Counted from the first letter of the stretch, positions 31,128 to 39,074 are shown. The stretch: DNA of 64,000 nucleotides from Fructobacillus evanidus (GCF_963580165.1 NZ_CAUZLM010000003.1:154864-218863), one strand, 5' to 3'. Numbers and translations are program-made. Notes: generated from the letters alone by a model not told the origin.

Positions 31128-31673
31128 ATGAAAACAATCGTTCGACAACGTGTACTTACAAATTCAAAAGGACAGTATCTTTCTAAGAAGATACTGTCCA
31201 ATATTCGACTGTCCTTAGATAAAGATCCAGAGTGGACTTTTAATATTAAAAAGGCCTTGGTGTTGTCCAATCCCTTGTTACCCACAGAATCTAAAATAAA
31301 GACATTTTTAGACCAAAAGCAGGTTTTCTATACAGAGAAATGCTTCACATGGACAATTAAAAAAGTATCGGCACCAGTAGAAAAAATAAGTTTCAATTCT
31401 GAATGCCTTCTGGAATTTTTTCCGGGTCTTTATTTAGCAAATAATCCACTATTGGAACATACAGATAATATGAGACTAGAATTGACTGATCATATTAATC
31501 AGGCCTATTTATTATCCGAAGATACACAACAGTTTTTATATCACAATTTTAATCATTTATTATCATCAAATTCTTTTTGCTACTGTCGTTTACAACTAGA
31601 CAGTAGCAAGGAGGAGCCCTTTAATTCAACATTATATGAGTTAATGAAAGAAGGAAAATTTTCATGGAATTGA
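31128..31673 (+). CDS. Hypothetical cargo protein
   Basis: A 181-residue protein, Leu/Asn/Phe-rich, from an AT-rich gene. It is preceded by GCGGAGG and overlaps the next gene by 10 nt. No motif is recognised. An internal inverted repeat (AAGATACTGTCC and earlier GGACAGTATCTT near 31170-31200) lies in its first 30 codons and could form a hairpin that limits translation. Confidence 0.5.
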   Translation: MKTIVRQRVLTNSKGQYLSKKILSNIRLSLDKDPEWTFNIKKALVLSNPLLPTESKIKTFLDQKQVFYTEKCFTWTIKKVSAPVEKISFNSECLLEFFPGLYLANNPLLEHTDNMRLELTDHINQAYLLSEDTQQFLYHNFNHLLSSNSFCYCRLQLDSSKEEPFNSTLYELMKEGKFSWN

Positions 31674-32053
31674 GAAACACAAAGACTTATCAAAACTTAG
31701 TAACAATTGGTGATCTGGACAGTTTAAAGTATTTAAAAGACTATTTGATGGTGGACTTATCAGAAGAGGAGTGGCCCATTTTTTGGGATACTTACCTACT
31801 GGAATGTCTTGATGGTGTTCAATCATTAGTTTCGGATATTACTGCAGGGGTACCAGCTTTTCAGTTTCTAACCGAAGGCGAGGAACTGGAACGGTACAAA
31901 GCCTCTTTATTGAGCTCCTTTATGATGTTCACCGCTGTTTATGAACAGGTTAAACAGAATTCTTATTTCTTTCAAAATATGGCTTTGCAAGAGTATATTG
32001 AGTATCACCCAAGAAAACAAAAGCATCTGATAACGTATCTGAATAAAGAATAA
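31664..32053 (+). CDS. Hypothetical helical cargo protein
   Basis: A 129-residue acidic helical protein whose start overlaps the end of the previous gene. Its 3' end overlaps the convergent 331-residue gene by 104 nt, which could give antisense control between the two units. No family is recognised. Confidence 0.5.
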   Translation: MELRNTKTYQNLVTIGDLDSLKYLKDYLMVDLSEEEWPIFWDTYLLECLDGVQSLVSDITAGVPAFQFLTEGEELERYKASLLSSFMMFTAVYEQVKQNSYFFQNMALQEYIEYHPRKQKHLITYLNKE

Positions 32054-32945
32054 GATTATAAAACACTTTATTTGAAGAGCTTTGTTGATGTGCAGGCTTC
32101 ATTAAATACCCCGCAATGGCACAAACACGGTATTTATCAGATTGGCTGTTAATAAATTTTAACAGTTCGGCCGCATTTTCATTTGTCAGAGCCTGATTAT
32201 TAAGCTCTTCTATTGAGCAGATTTTCGCCATGACAAATGGATTGCCTTCAGAGTTTTCAATACTTGTATAAATTTTGGCGCGAACAAAATTGTCATTTAG
32301 ATCAAATTTAGCGTATCCAAAGAAAATATTGATAGTGGCGACTTCTAAATCTATTTCTTGACTTTGAAAAAGGTTAATGACTAAATCGTTAAATGTACGT
32401 TCCGATTCAAGTCCGTTTATCTGCCGATCTTTTGGCTTTCTCCAGGTAATGTTAGAGGATTCATTTAAGTTTGTTGAAGGATCCATAATTCTTTGGACAA
32501 TGGCGAGCAAACCATGAATATTATGATTTTTTAGGCCAGAATGACCAACATTTTTCCTTGGAGTGATATCCTTTTTTGGCTTTTTTTCAGAGGGAGAACC
32601 GTGCAAAATATATTTTGTCTTCACAATAGCAGGTTCATTTGCTGTATATTTATTGACTTCTTCATCAGGAAGATCATAGGTGCCATTTTGAACTGTGCAC
32701 GCTTTAATGTGACCTTCTTTCCCCATTCGAGCAAATGATCGATTTTTTGGCAAGCGTTGTTCATTTTGGATAACACGCCAACCCCTTATTGACATTTGTG
32801 CATAACAATTCGGGAAAGGACAATGAAAATTTTGTGACTCTTTTGGATGATCACCATAACCCAATTTGCTTTTTCCGAGAGGGGAAAGCGCAAAATCAAT
32901 GGAAACAATACAATCCAATCGGCGACTAAAAGCATATTCGCTCAT
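31950..32945 (-). CDS. Unknown protein with CCHC zinc-finger-like motif (cargo)
   Basis: A 331-residue protein and the only clearly intact minus-strand gene of the element. Near the N-terminus Cys42, Cys47, His79 and Cys83 form a possible C-x4-C...H-x3-C zinc site (FHCPFPNCYAQMSIRGW, then GHIKAC). The middle is basic and polar; the C-terminal half alternates strands and helices. No known domain is recognised. It has GGAG 9 nt upstream of ATG and an operator-like inverted repeat behind it. Its own promoter and opposite orientation inside a repeat-bounded island are typical of cargo such as defence genes; this is inference. Confidence 0.6.
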   Translation of the reverse strand: MSEYAFSRRLDCIVSIDFALSPLGKSKLGYGDHPKESQNFHCPFPNCYAQMSIRGWRVIQNEQRLPKNRSFARMGKEGHIKACTVQNGTYDLPDEEVNKYTANEPAIVKTKYILHGSPSEKKPKKDITPRKNVGHSGLKNHNIHGLLAIVQRIMDPSTNLNESSNITWRKPKDRQINGLESERTFNDLVINLFQSQEIDLEVATINIFFGYAKFDLNDNFVRAKIYTSIENSEGNPFVMAKICSIEELNNQALTNENAAELLKFINSQSDKYRVCAIAGYLMKPAHQQSSSNKVFYNLILYSDTLSDAFVFLGDTQYTLAKPYFERNKNSV

Positions 32946-33004
32946 AATAAAACTCCATTTCTACCAATCACGGCACAAATGGAGCAAATATTTTTTCAAG
33001 CATC

Positions 33005-33033
33005 TTGAAAAACCTTATGTATGTCGTTATAAT
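33005..33033 (+). promoter_or_regulatory. Consensus promoter inside an inverted repeat
   Basis: TTGAAA, exactly 17 bp, TATAAT. The -10 box lies between AAACCTTATG (33010-33019) and CATAAGGTTT (33039-33048), and a further dyad GGAGCAAA / TTTTGCTCC surrounds both. It is a strong promoter under likely repressor control, with no protein gene directly behind it. Confidence 0.75.
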
Positions 33034-33039
33034 AAACGC

Positions 33040-33180
33040 ATAAGGTTTTGCTCCATTCACAATTACCGTTACCGGCTAAAGTAAATGTATGTGACTGGAA
33101 TATTTTTATTTGTAAGCAAGTTTAGCATAAGCCATGTGGTTTTGCAAAACGTGAAAGAGTCTCGTATGAGGCTCTTTTTG
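33040..33180 (+). ncRNA. Candidate small RNA ahead of topB
   Basis: A transcript from the consensus promoter would start near 33040 and meet the terminator AAGAGTCTCGTATGAGGCTCTTTTT at 33151-33176 after about 140 nt. No open reading frame with a ribosome binding site lies in it. Alternatively it is the leader of topB with an attenuator. Confidence 0.5.
33151..33176 (+). terminator. Intrinsic terminator
   Basis: The stem AAGAG(T)CTC / GAG(G)CTCTT with a GTAT loop and T run. A second weaker hairpin with a T run (AGACAGGCGC / GGGCGTCT) follows at 33200-33230. Confidence 0.75.
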
Positions 33181-33232
33181 CTTTTTATACACCTAAAAAC
33201 AGACAGGCGCTCACAAGGGCGTCTTTTTTGTT

Positions 33233-33289
33233 TGTCTCAATATCTGAATCAACTACACGAAAGGAAACACTACCATGACAAAATATCTG
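33233..33289. repeat. 57-bp direct repeat, right copy (true topB start)
   Basis: Same sequence as 30449-30505 with one mismatch. It bounds the cargo island on its right and holds the functional topB ribosome binding site and start. Confidence 0.9.
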
Positions 33290-35350
33290 ATTTTAACCGA
33301 AAAGCCTAGCGCTCGTCGAAACTTTGAAAAGGCATTAGGGGGTCTTTCGGGCCATTTTGCTGATTTTGACTATGAGCTAACCAATCTCAGAGGACACGTG
33401 ATGACCTTAGCTGAGCCACAAGACCAAGTCCCTGATACGCTCACGACTCAAATAAAGTCCTGGGACCTCAAAGATTTACCGTGGGATTTAAACCAGTTTA
33501 ACTGGAAACGAACGTATATTGTCAGTAAAAACCCACGAACTGGTAAACAAGAAAGCACCAAATCACTTTTAGACGATTTCAAGAAAAAAGCCAGTCAAGG
33601 CTTTGATGGGATTGTCATTGCGACCGATACTGATCCCTCTGGGGAAGGGGACTTGCTCGCTTGGGAAGCCATTGATGCCATTAAATGGACCGGTCCTGTC
33701 TATCGCGCAAACTTTGTGGATGAAAGTGAAAAGGGATTACGAAAAGCCCTTGAACACTTAAAGCCTATTTTAAGCTTTCAAGAGCACGGTCCCTTACAAA
33801 AAGGACTTGCCCGTAATAAATGGGACTTTGCCTCGATGCAGCTAACTCGAGCGGCAACGACCTTGACTAAAAAACAAGGCTACCCCTTTGTTTCACGGCA
33901 GGGTCGCTTAAAGTCTGCGATGATTTTACGAGTATACCAGCAATTAGAAGCCATCAAGAATTACCAGCGGGTACCGTTCTTTGAAAATCGTTATCATGAT
34001 GAAAATGGGCATACTTATGCACGATCTGTTAACAAGGATGAAGCACCTGATTTTCGTTATACTAGTCAAGAAGAGGCCCAAATACAAGAAACATTACCTG
34101 AAACAGCCACCCCCGTGGTGATCAGTACGCAACCAAAAGAAACACAACCACCCAAGTTATTGGACTTGGCTTCACTATCGGCTATTTTAGCTAAAGAAGG
34201 CTTTCAAGCAAAAGAAGTGGCCGCCACTTATCAAAAACTTTATGAAGCCAAAATTGTTTCTTATCCACGAACAGAAGATAAGACGATTACCCCCGAACAG
34301 TATGAAGACTTGCGACCATTAGTGGATAAGATCGCCCAAACCGTCGGCGTTGACGTAAGTTTGCTTACTAGGCGAGAACCGCGAAAGACTCATGTTCAAG
34401 AAAAAGGGGCGCACGGAGCCAATCGACCAGGTCCTGTGGTGCCAAGTTCTCTGGAGGGGTTGCTGACTTATGGCCCCTCAGCACCAAAAATTTATGAAGT
34501 CTTAGCGAAAAACTACTTAGCGATGATGGCTGAAAATTATCACTATACGCAAATCAAAGCTCAGTTAGCTGAGTTACCAAACTTTACGACGACCATTAAC
34601 CAACCTCAAAGTCAGGGGTGGCACCTGGTTTATCAAGATCAAGATGAGGAAGAGGACCAAACTCGTTCAACGCAAGGCATTGGTCAACAGGCTCGTCGTT
34701 TTCTTTATGAAGGCCAAAACAAAAAGCCGACTGCGCCAACCTGGAAATGGTTAAAAACTTTTCTTGAAAGATATAATATTGGGACTGGTGCCACGCGAAC
34801 CAATACGTATGGGGAATTGACGAGCGGTAAAAATGCCTATATGATTGACCAAAAAGGAAAGATTAGCTTAACGGATAGTGGTCTGGCAGCGGCGATTTTG
34901 GTGCAAGATACTTATATTGCCAATCCGAAGACCACGAAGCGTGTTTTTGATATTTTTGATCAAGTCGGCCGCTTTGAGATGACAGCCGATGAGGCCTTAC
35001 ATTCCTTGAACGTAACGGTGGCGCATGATTTGCCCATTATGGCTGAAAACGTTAAACAACTCGAAAATGCTATTGAAAAACCAACCAGCTATGAACCGAA
35101 AGAAAAAGTCAGCGGTGAGTGGCACGGAGAAGAAGTGACGTTTAACGCATCCTTTTCGGGCCATCGTTTTACGGCAGAAGAGGTGGCACAATTGTTAGCC
35201 GGTGAAGTGATTACCTTTCAAGCGATGAGTAAAAAAGGCAAGAGTTATACAGCTAAAGGTCAACTTGCTAAAAAGCGCTATAAAGGCAAAGACTTTATTG
35301 GTTTTGATTTAATCTTAGATAAAAAGAAAACCCGTAAAATGAAAAAGTAG
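33275..35350 (+). CDS. topB: Topoisomerase III (type IA)
   Basis: A 691-residue type IA DNA topoisomerase. The N-terminal Toprim domain (LILTEKPSARRNFEKAL, ATDTDPSGEGDLLAWEA) provides Glu and DxD. The catalytic Tyr is in VSYPRTEDK near residue 330. The C-terminus has no zinc fingers and ends in a basic KKTRKMKK. Topoisomerase III genes are standard in large Gram-positive conjugative plasmids and ICEs, where they resolve replication and transfer intermediates. It starts after GAAAGGAAA in a 57-bp repeat. Its stop TAG is supplied by the first unit of repeat array G. Confidence 0.92.
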   Translation: MTKYLILTEKPSARRNFEKALGGLSGHFADFDYELTNLRGHVMTLAEPQDQVPDTLTTQIKSWDLKDLPWDLNQFNWKRTYIVSKNPRTGKQESTKSLLDDFKKKASQGFDGIVIATDTDPSGEGDLLAWEAIDAIKWTGPVYRANFVDESEKGLRKALEHLKPILSFQEHGPLQKGLARNKWDFASMQLTRAATTLTKKQGYPFVSRQGRLKSAMILRVYQQLEAIKNYQRVPFFENRYHDENGHTYARSVNKDEAPDFRYTSQEEAQIQETLPETATPVVISTQPKETQPPKLLDLASLSAILAKEGFQAKEVAATYQKLYEAKIVSYPRTEDKTITPEQYEDLRPLVDKIAQTVGVDVSLLTRREPRKTHVQEKGAHGANRPGPVVPSSLEGLLTYGPSAPKIYEVLAKNYLAMMAENYHYTQIKAQLAELPNFTTTINQPQSQGWHLVYQDQDEEEDQTRSTQGIGQQARRFLYEGQNKKPTAPTWKWLKTFLERYNIGTGATRTNTYGELTSGKNAYMIDQKGKISLTDSGLAAAILVQDTYIANPKTTKRVFDIFDQVGRFEMTADEALHSLNVTVAHDLPIMAENVKQLENAIEKPTSYEPKEKVSGEWHGEEVTFNASFSGHRFTAEEVAQLLAGEVITFQAMSKKGKSYTAKGQLAKKRYKGKDFIGFDLILDKKKTRKMKK

Positions 35351-35396
35351 AGAAAAGTAGAGAAAAGTAGAGAAAAGTAGAGGAAGGTAGAGAAAG
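35343..35396 (+). repeat. 10-bp repeat array G, without inverted end
   Basis: Four exact AAAAGTAGAG units plus two decayed ones (GGAAGGTAGAG, AAAGGCAG). The first contains the topB stop codon. There is no complement directly behind it. Confidence 0.9.
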
Positions 35397-35418
35397 GCAG
35401 TTTAAAAGGGAGGTTAAA

Positions 35419-35676
35419 ATGTTACAAAGAGAATACGCAAAGAAGTTATTAAGAGAGCGTGGATCGCGTTATGAACGCCTACCAAACTTAGAAATCGCGA
35501 TGAAAGTAGCGAATATCATGGTGAAACGATTCCCAGAGGGACTTAATTTATCTCAAAAGCGTCACTTAGCTGACCAACTGTCGATTACGGATAAGAGTTT
35601 GGAGCGTTTGCTCGATCTCTTGTCAGAAAATGGGCGCTATGAACTAATCGAAGTAGAGAAAAGAAGAGAAAAGTAG
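35419..35676 (+). CDS. Small helical protein between two repeat arrays
   Basis: An 85-residue basic, fully helical protein (YAKKLLRERGSRYERLPN start; LADQLSITDKSLERLLDLL suggests a helix-turn-helix). The last codons (VEKRREK) are written by repeat array H. The start follows GGGAGG. A DNA-binding role, perhaps on the adjoining repeats, is possible but unproven. Confidence 0.6.
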   Translation: MLQREYAKKLLRERGSRYERLPNLEIAMKVANIMVKRFPEGLNLSQKRHLADQLSITDKSLERLLDLLSENGRYELIEVEKRREK

Positions 35677-35698
35677 AGAAAAGTAGAGAAAACTCTAC
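35652..35698 (+). repeat. 10-bp repeat array H, overlapping a coding end
   Basis: Four units (one with AAGAAGAG) that run through the stop of the 85-residue gene and end with AACTCTACCTTTT, a partial complement and probable terminator. Confidence 0.9.
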
Positions 35699-35758
35699 CT
35701 TTTATTTAGAATTTATCATATAATGATTACATCCTGAAAGGTTTTTGAGGGAGTAAAA

Positions 35759-35863
35759 ATGAAACGTCGCCTTGCTACTTATCCGATTACTGCTTGTGTG
35801 AAATTTGCTGTCTTTTTCCAGACATTTTTTGGCAAGGCGATCCTACTGATAATCAGTCAGTAG
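35759..35863 (+). CDS. Hydrophobic 34-residue peptide (type I toxin or leader peptide)
   Basis: MKRRLATYPITACVKF, then a hydrophobic helix with FFGKAILLIISQ at the end. A GAGGGAG site lies 6 nt upstream, a TATAAT at 35719-35724, and the stop codon is inside a strong terminator. The size and single membrane helix fit a type I toxin, but no antisense promoter is obvious. A leader peptide controlling a downstream gene is the alternative. Confidence 0.5.
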   Translation: MKRRLATYPITACVKFAVFFQTFFGKAILLIISQ

Positions 35864-35876
35864 GCTTTTTTATTAT
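35842..35876 (+). terminator. Intrinsic terminator containing a stop codon
   Basis: The stem CCTACTGA / TCAGTAGG with a T run; the TAG of the 34-residue peptide is in the right arm. Confidence 0.85.
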
Positions 35877-35891
35877 CGTTATCCTTGTTTC

Positions 35892-35920
35892 TTGACAAGG
35901 TTAATAAGTCGCGGTATAAA
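35892..35920 (+). promoter_or_regulatory. Near-consensus promoter of a noncoding transcript
   Basis: TTGACA, exactly 17 bp, TATAAA. No open reading frame follows before the terminator at 36148-36172. Confidence 0.75.
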
Positions 35921-35926
35921 TAAGTT

Positions 35927-36178
35927 AACTCAAATAATATTTTTGAGCGAAAAAGGGTTTCGACCACCGCCTGAAATCTGTAATCAGTATTTTGTTTTCA
36001 AAAATCTCCCTTTTTGATACAAAAATTTGTTGTCGAATGTGATCTGTTTCGTGATTATTAAATTACTTCCTATAACACAAGTAACGATGTAAGATAAAAA
36101 CCTTTTGTTCATTCATTTTAAATAATATTCCTTTCAATCGGGCGGTCCTGCTGTTAACACAGCAGGCTTTTTTGTTTG
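35927..36178 (+). ncRNA. Candidate structured noncoding RNA of about 250 nt
   Basis: It runs from the promoter at 35892-35920 to the terminator CCTGCTGT-TAAC-ACAGCAGG plus T run at 36148-36174. The only ATGs are followed at once by stops. A long-range AAAAAGGG (35949-35956) / CCCTTTTT (36007-36014) pairing encloses GC-rich hairpin-forming sequence. It lies beside the 34-residue peptide and could be its regulator or a copy-control RNA. It also covers the gene-free stretch before the IS. Confidence 0.55.
36148..36174 (+). terminator. Intrinsic terminator
   Basis: The stem CCTGCTGT / ACAGCAGG with a TAAC loop and a T run. Confidence 0.9.
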
Positions 36179-36195
36179 ACCGTAATGACCGAAGT

Positions 36196-36240
36196 CAAAG
36201 TAGAGAAAAGTAGAGAAAAATCTACTTTTCTCTACTTTTT
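36196..36240. repeat. 10-bp repeat array I, two direct and two inverted units
   Basis: Two AAAGTAGAG units then two complete complements (TCTACTTTTCTCTACTTTTT), a symmetrical hairpin. It is the last array of the element and lies 60 nt before the IS30 transposase, so it may mark the element's right border. Confidence 0.9.
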
Positions 36241-36307
36241 AGTATGTATTCAAGGCTTTCGCTTGCTATAATTTTTGGGTATCAAATGTTAGAGGAGAAT
36301 AGGCGAT

Positions 36308-37378
36308 ATGGGGCAGAAACATCTACAACTCGCACAACGAGTTCAAATTGAAACGCTGCTAAAAGAAGGTCGTAATCTCAGCTTCATAGCCAATGTATTG
36401 GGCTATTCAAGAGCGACGATTACCAAAGAAATTCAACGAACAACACTCCATGCAACGATGGAAAGAAAAGTAAGTACACGTATATCATGGAGGATGTACA
36501 AAGCACTTGAAGGTCAAGCGCTGGCTGACCAAAAACAACGGCTTAAGAAAAAAGCACCAACAAAGTTAACGCCTCGACGCGAAAAATTAGTTAAAGAATA
36601 TATCATGAAACATAAATGGTCCCCGGAGCAAATCGCCAACGGGCCGTTACGAATTGGTGTATCCTTTAAAACCATCTATAACTGGGTGAATCATAAAAGA
36701 ATTAAGGGACTCGATTACTGGGCGTTGCGAGATAAAGGTAAACGACAACGGTATCATAAACGAGCGTTAAGTTGGAGTGAACGGAAAAGTTTGTATTTAA
36801 AAAAAGAAGATCAAAAAAGAGCAACGCATCAATATTCAATTGATTATCGACCGAGCGTCATTGAAAACAGGCATCGCTTTGGGCATTGGGAATTGGACGG
36901 TGTTGAATCTCGGCAGTCCAGTTATTTACTGTTAACTTTTGTCGAAAGATTTAGTCGTTATGCGGTATCAATGGTTGTAAAGGATAAGTCCGCTTATACA
37001 ATTAGCCAAGCTATATCCAAGTTTTGTAAAAGATATGAAGGCTGTGTTGATAGTGTAACGTGTGATCGCGGCAGCGAGTTCATTGCCTTGCAAACACGTC
37101 AAGTTTTGGATCAACATGGCGTTAAATATTATTTTGCCCACGCATATTCACCGTATGAGCGCGGAACGAACGAGAACTTTAATAAACTGTTGCGAGAGTA
37201 TTATCCCAAGAAGACGGATTTCGCTCAAATTAGCCAGTCTGAGCTCAATGAAAACGTGATGAGTGTCAACAGACGTCCCATGCGAACACACCGTTATAGA
37301 AGCCGATTACAGGCATTTAAGCGGCATTGTCAGTATCGACGAATTGTTGTCGAGAAACTGTTTTTAAAGCCAGTATAA
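36308..37378 (+). CDS. IS30-family transposase 1
   Basis: A 356-residue IS30 transposase. An N-terminal helix-turn-helix (ANVLGYSRATITKEIQR) is followed by the DDE core: Asp in GHWELDGVES, Asp in VTCDRGSEF, Glu in ERGTNENFN. It is full length for the family and apparently intact. The start follows AGAGGAG. The terminal inverted repeats could not be placed with confidence. A terminator (CCAGTC / GACTGG, T run) lies at 37408-37430. Confidence 0.92.
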   Translation: MGQKHLQLAQRVQIETLLKEGRNLSFIANVLGYSRATITKEIQRTTLHATMERKVSTRISWRMYKALEGQALADQKQRLKKKAPTKLTPRREKLVKEYIMKHKWSPEQIANGPLRIGVSFKTIYNWVNHKRIKGLDYWALRDKGKRQRYHKRALSWSERKSLYLKKEDQKRATHQYSIDYRPSVIENRHRFGHWELDGVESRQSSYLLLTFVERFSRYAVSMVVKDKSAYTISQAISKFCKRYEGCVDSVTCDRGSEFIALQTRQVLDQHGVKYYFAHAYSPYERGTNENFNKLLREYYPKKTDFAQISQSELNENVMSVNRRPMRTHRYRSRLQAFKRHCQYRRIVVEKLFLKPV

Positions 37379-37615
37379 GACCATTTTATTCAATATTTAT
37401 TTTAAACCAGTCCAACAGACTGGCTTTTTGTCGTGCCGTTAAAAGTTAACAAATTGGCAACGATGAATTAATTGCGGTATAATTGGCGTATTCAACGAAA
37501 AAAGAACCCAATTTTACGGTTTTTTTATTCACTAAAAAAAAATAGTCAAAAAAGCATAAAAATAAAAAAGCCTTAGTACCAGGCCTCAGAGCAGTTTCAA
37601 ATTTAAATTGTTAAT

Positions 37616-37703
37616 TTAGGGGTTGCAAATTTCCTTAGATACTCTACTTTACATAATATATATTATCGAAAGTAAATGAACTAAGGCATTTGTCAACCCC
37701 TAA
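37616..37703. repeat. 88-bp imperfect palindrome between the IS30 genes
   Basis: The outer 23-bp arms read TTAGGGGTTG...CCTTAG and, complementary, CTAAGG...CAACCCCTAA. An inner dyad ACTTTACATAATA / TATTATCGAAAGTAAAT continues the pairing, so the whole segment folds on itself. The stretch 37379-37847 contains no gene besides this. Confidence 0.75.
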
Positions 37704-37847
37704 TGCAACAGTTTAAAAATATAATTTGAAAAAACCTTTATAAAGCTGATTATACCAATGTTTTTCAGCTTTTTTTAAAATTTATGCTCACTAAAAAGAC
37801 TTGCCTATTTTTATCATAGCCAAGAATCCATTTATGGGTTCTTTTTT

Positions 37848-38900
37848 TTATGTAATTCCGGTTACGTGAAGATGTTGATAACTGAGATGCCGTTTAAAGG
37901 CGCTTAAACGCGTTTTAAAGCCGTGCAAAGCCATGGGACGTGTATTGATACTCATAACTGCTTTCTGGAGCTTTACAGGGCTAATATGAGCGAAATTAGT
38001 TTTCTTAGGAAAATATTCTCTTAAAGCACGATTGAAATTCTCGTTGGAACCACGTTCGTGTGGTGAGTACGCATGAGCATAGTAATATTTAATGTGATGC
38101 TTTTGAAAAACTCGCTGGGTCATGGCTGCTAAAAACTCAGTGCCACGATCGCAAGTAACGGATTTAACAGATCCTTGATATTTAGTTAAAAAAACCTCGA
38201 TAGCTTCACTTATCGAATAAGCGTACTTATTTTTAACAAGCAAAACTTCGGCATATCTCGTTTTTCTTTCGACAAAAGTTAACAACAAATGACTGGATTG
38301 CATCGATTCTACGCCATCCAATTCCCAATGCCCAAACACTTCACGGCGTTCGATTGCCATTGGTCGTCTTTCAATCGTATGTTGTTGGATGACAGCTCGC
38401 TTATCAGAATTTGACTGATGTAGGCTCTTCATTACTTTTTGACTTAAAGCGCGCTTATACCGTTTCCCCTTCAGTCGTAAACTTTTATTTGAGAGACCCT
38501 CAATTTTATTATGGTTAATCCAATTGTATATACAACGGACTGACACACCAAAATTACGACTGCTGTAAACAATTTGTTCTGGTGACCACTTATCTTCTAG
38601 AATTCGCTTTTTGATGATGGTGGCTCGGTGATTGGATAATTTACGCGGACGCATCCTTATTTTTGAATGCTTGTTATATTCGGCAAGCTGATGAGCAGAA
38701 AGTGCCCGATACATTTTTTTAGCACGATTAACGGGTAAACGCAGGCCCATCCTCTGTTGTTTGGCGGCACGTTGTATTTCTCTGGTAATAGTGGAGCGAG
38801 CAAAACCTAGGCGAGTGGCGATTTGTGATAGTGAGTAACCTTCTCCAATCCAGGTCTCTAATTTAACACGATCTTCTAAAGTTAAGTGACGGCAATCCAT
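37848..38900 (-). CDS. IS30-family transposase 2
   Basis: A 350-residue IS30 transposase convergent with the first and clearly different from it in sequence. An N-terminal helix-turn-helix (ATRLGFARSTITREIQR) precedes the DDE core: GHWELDGVES, VTCDRGTEF, ERGSNENFN. The start at 38900 (MDCRHLTLEDR) has GAGG 8 nt upstream; a longer frame upstream has no initiation site. The gene appears intact. The element ends are not resolved. Confidence 0.9.
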   Translation of the reverse strand: MDCRHLTLEDRVKLETWIGEGYSLSQIATRLGFARSTITREIQRAAKQQRMGLRLPVNRAKKMYRALSAHQLAEYNKHSKIRMRPRKLSNHRATIIKKRILEDKWSPEQIVYSSRNFGVSVRCIYNWINHNKIEGLSNKSLRLKGKRYKRALSQKVMKSLHQSNSDKRAVIQQHTIERRPMAIERREVFGHWELDGVESMQSSHLLLTFVERKTRYAEVLLVKNKYAYSISEAIEVFLTKYQGSVKSVTCDRGTEFLAAMTQRVFQKHHIKYYYAHAYSPHERGSNENFNRALREYFPKKTNFAHISPVKLQKAVMSINTRPMALHGFKTRLSAFKRHLSYQHLHVTGIT

Positions 38901-39037
38901 TGTAAATACCTCTTGATATAAGACAAATATTTTGATTAATTTACATTGTGATAAAAATAGAAAACTATCTAATATTATAATATTAAGAACCGACTTTTTC
39001 TTCACGTCAATATTATTTACTGGTGTAAAAACAAAAT

Positions 39038-39074
39038 AAAAGCCACCAATTTCCAATCGGATTTGGTGGCTTTT
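39038..39074. terminator. Bidirectional terminator
   Basis: A perfect 12-bp stem AAAAGCCACCAA / TTGGTGGCTTTT with A and T runs on both sides, between the second IS30 gene and the surface-protein remnant. Confidence 0.85.

Noticed and set aside
37498..37847. 13-bp inverted repeat AAAAAAGAACCCA / TGGGTTCTTTTTT taken as IS ends
   Set aside because: The two arms do not bracket one transposase in the right way and one arm is part of a terminator-like hairpin; IS ends remain unresolved.
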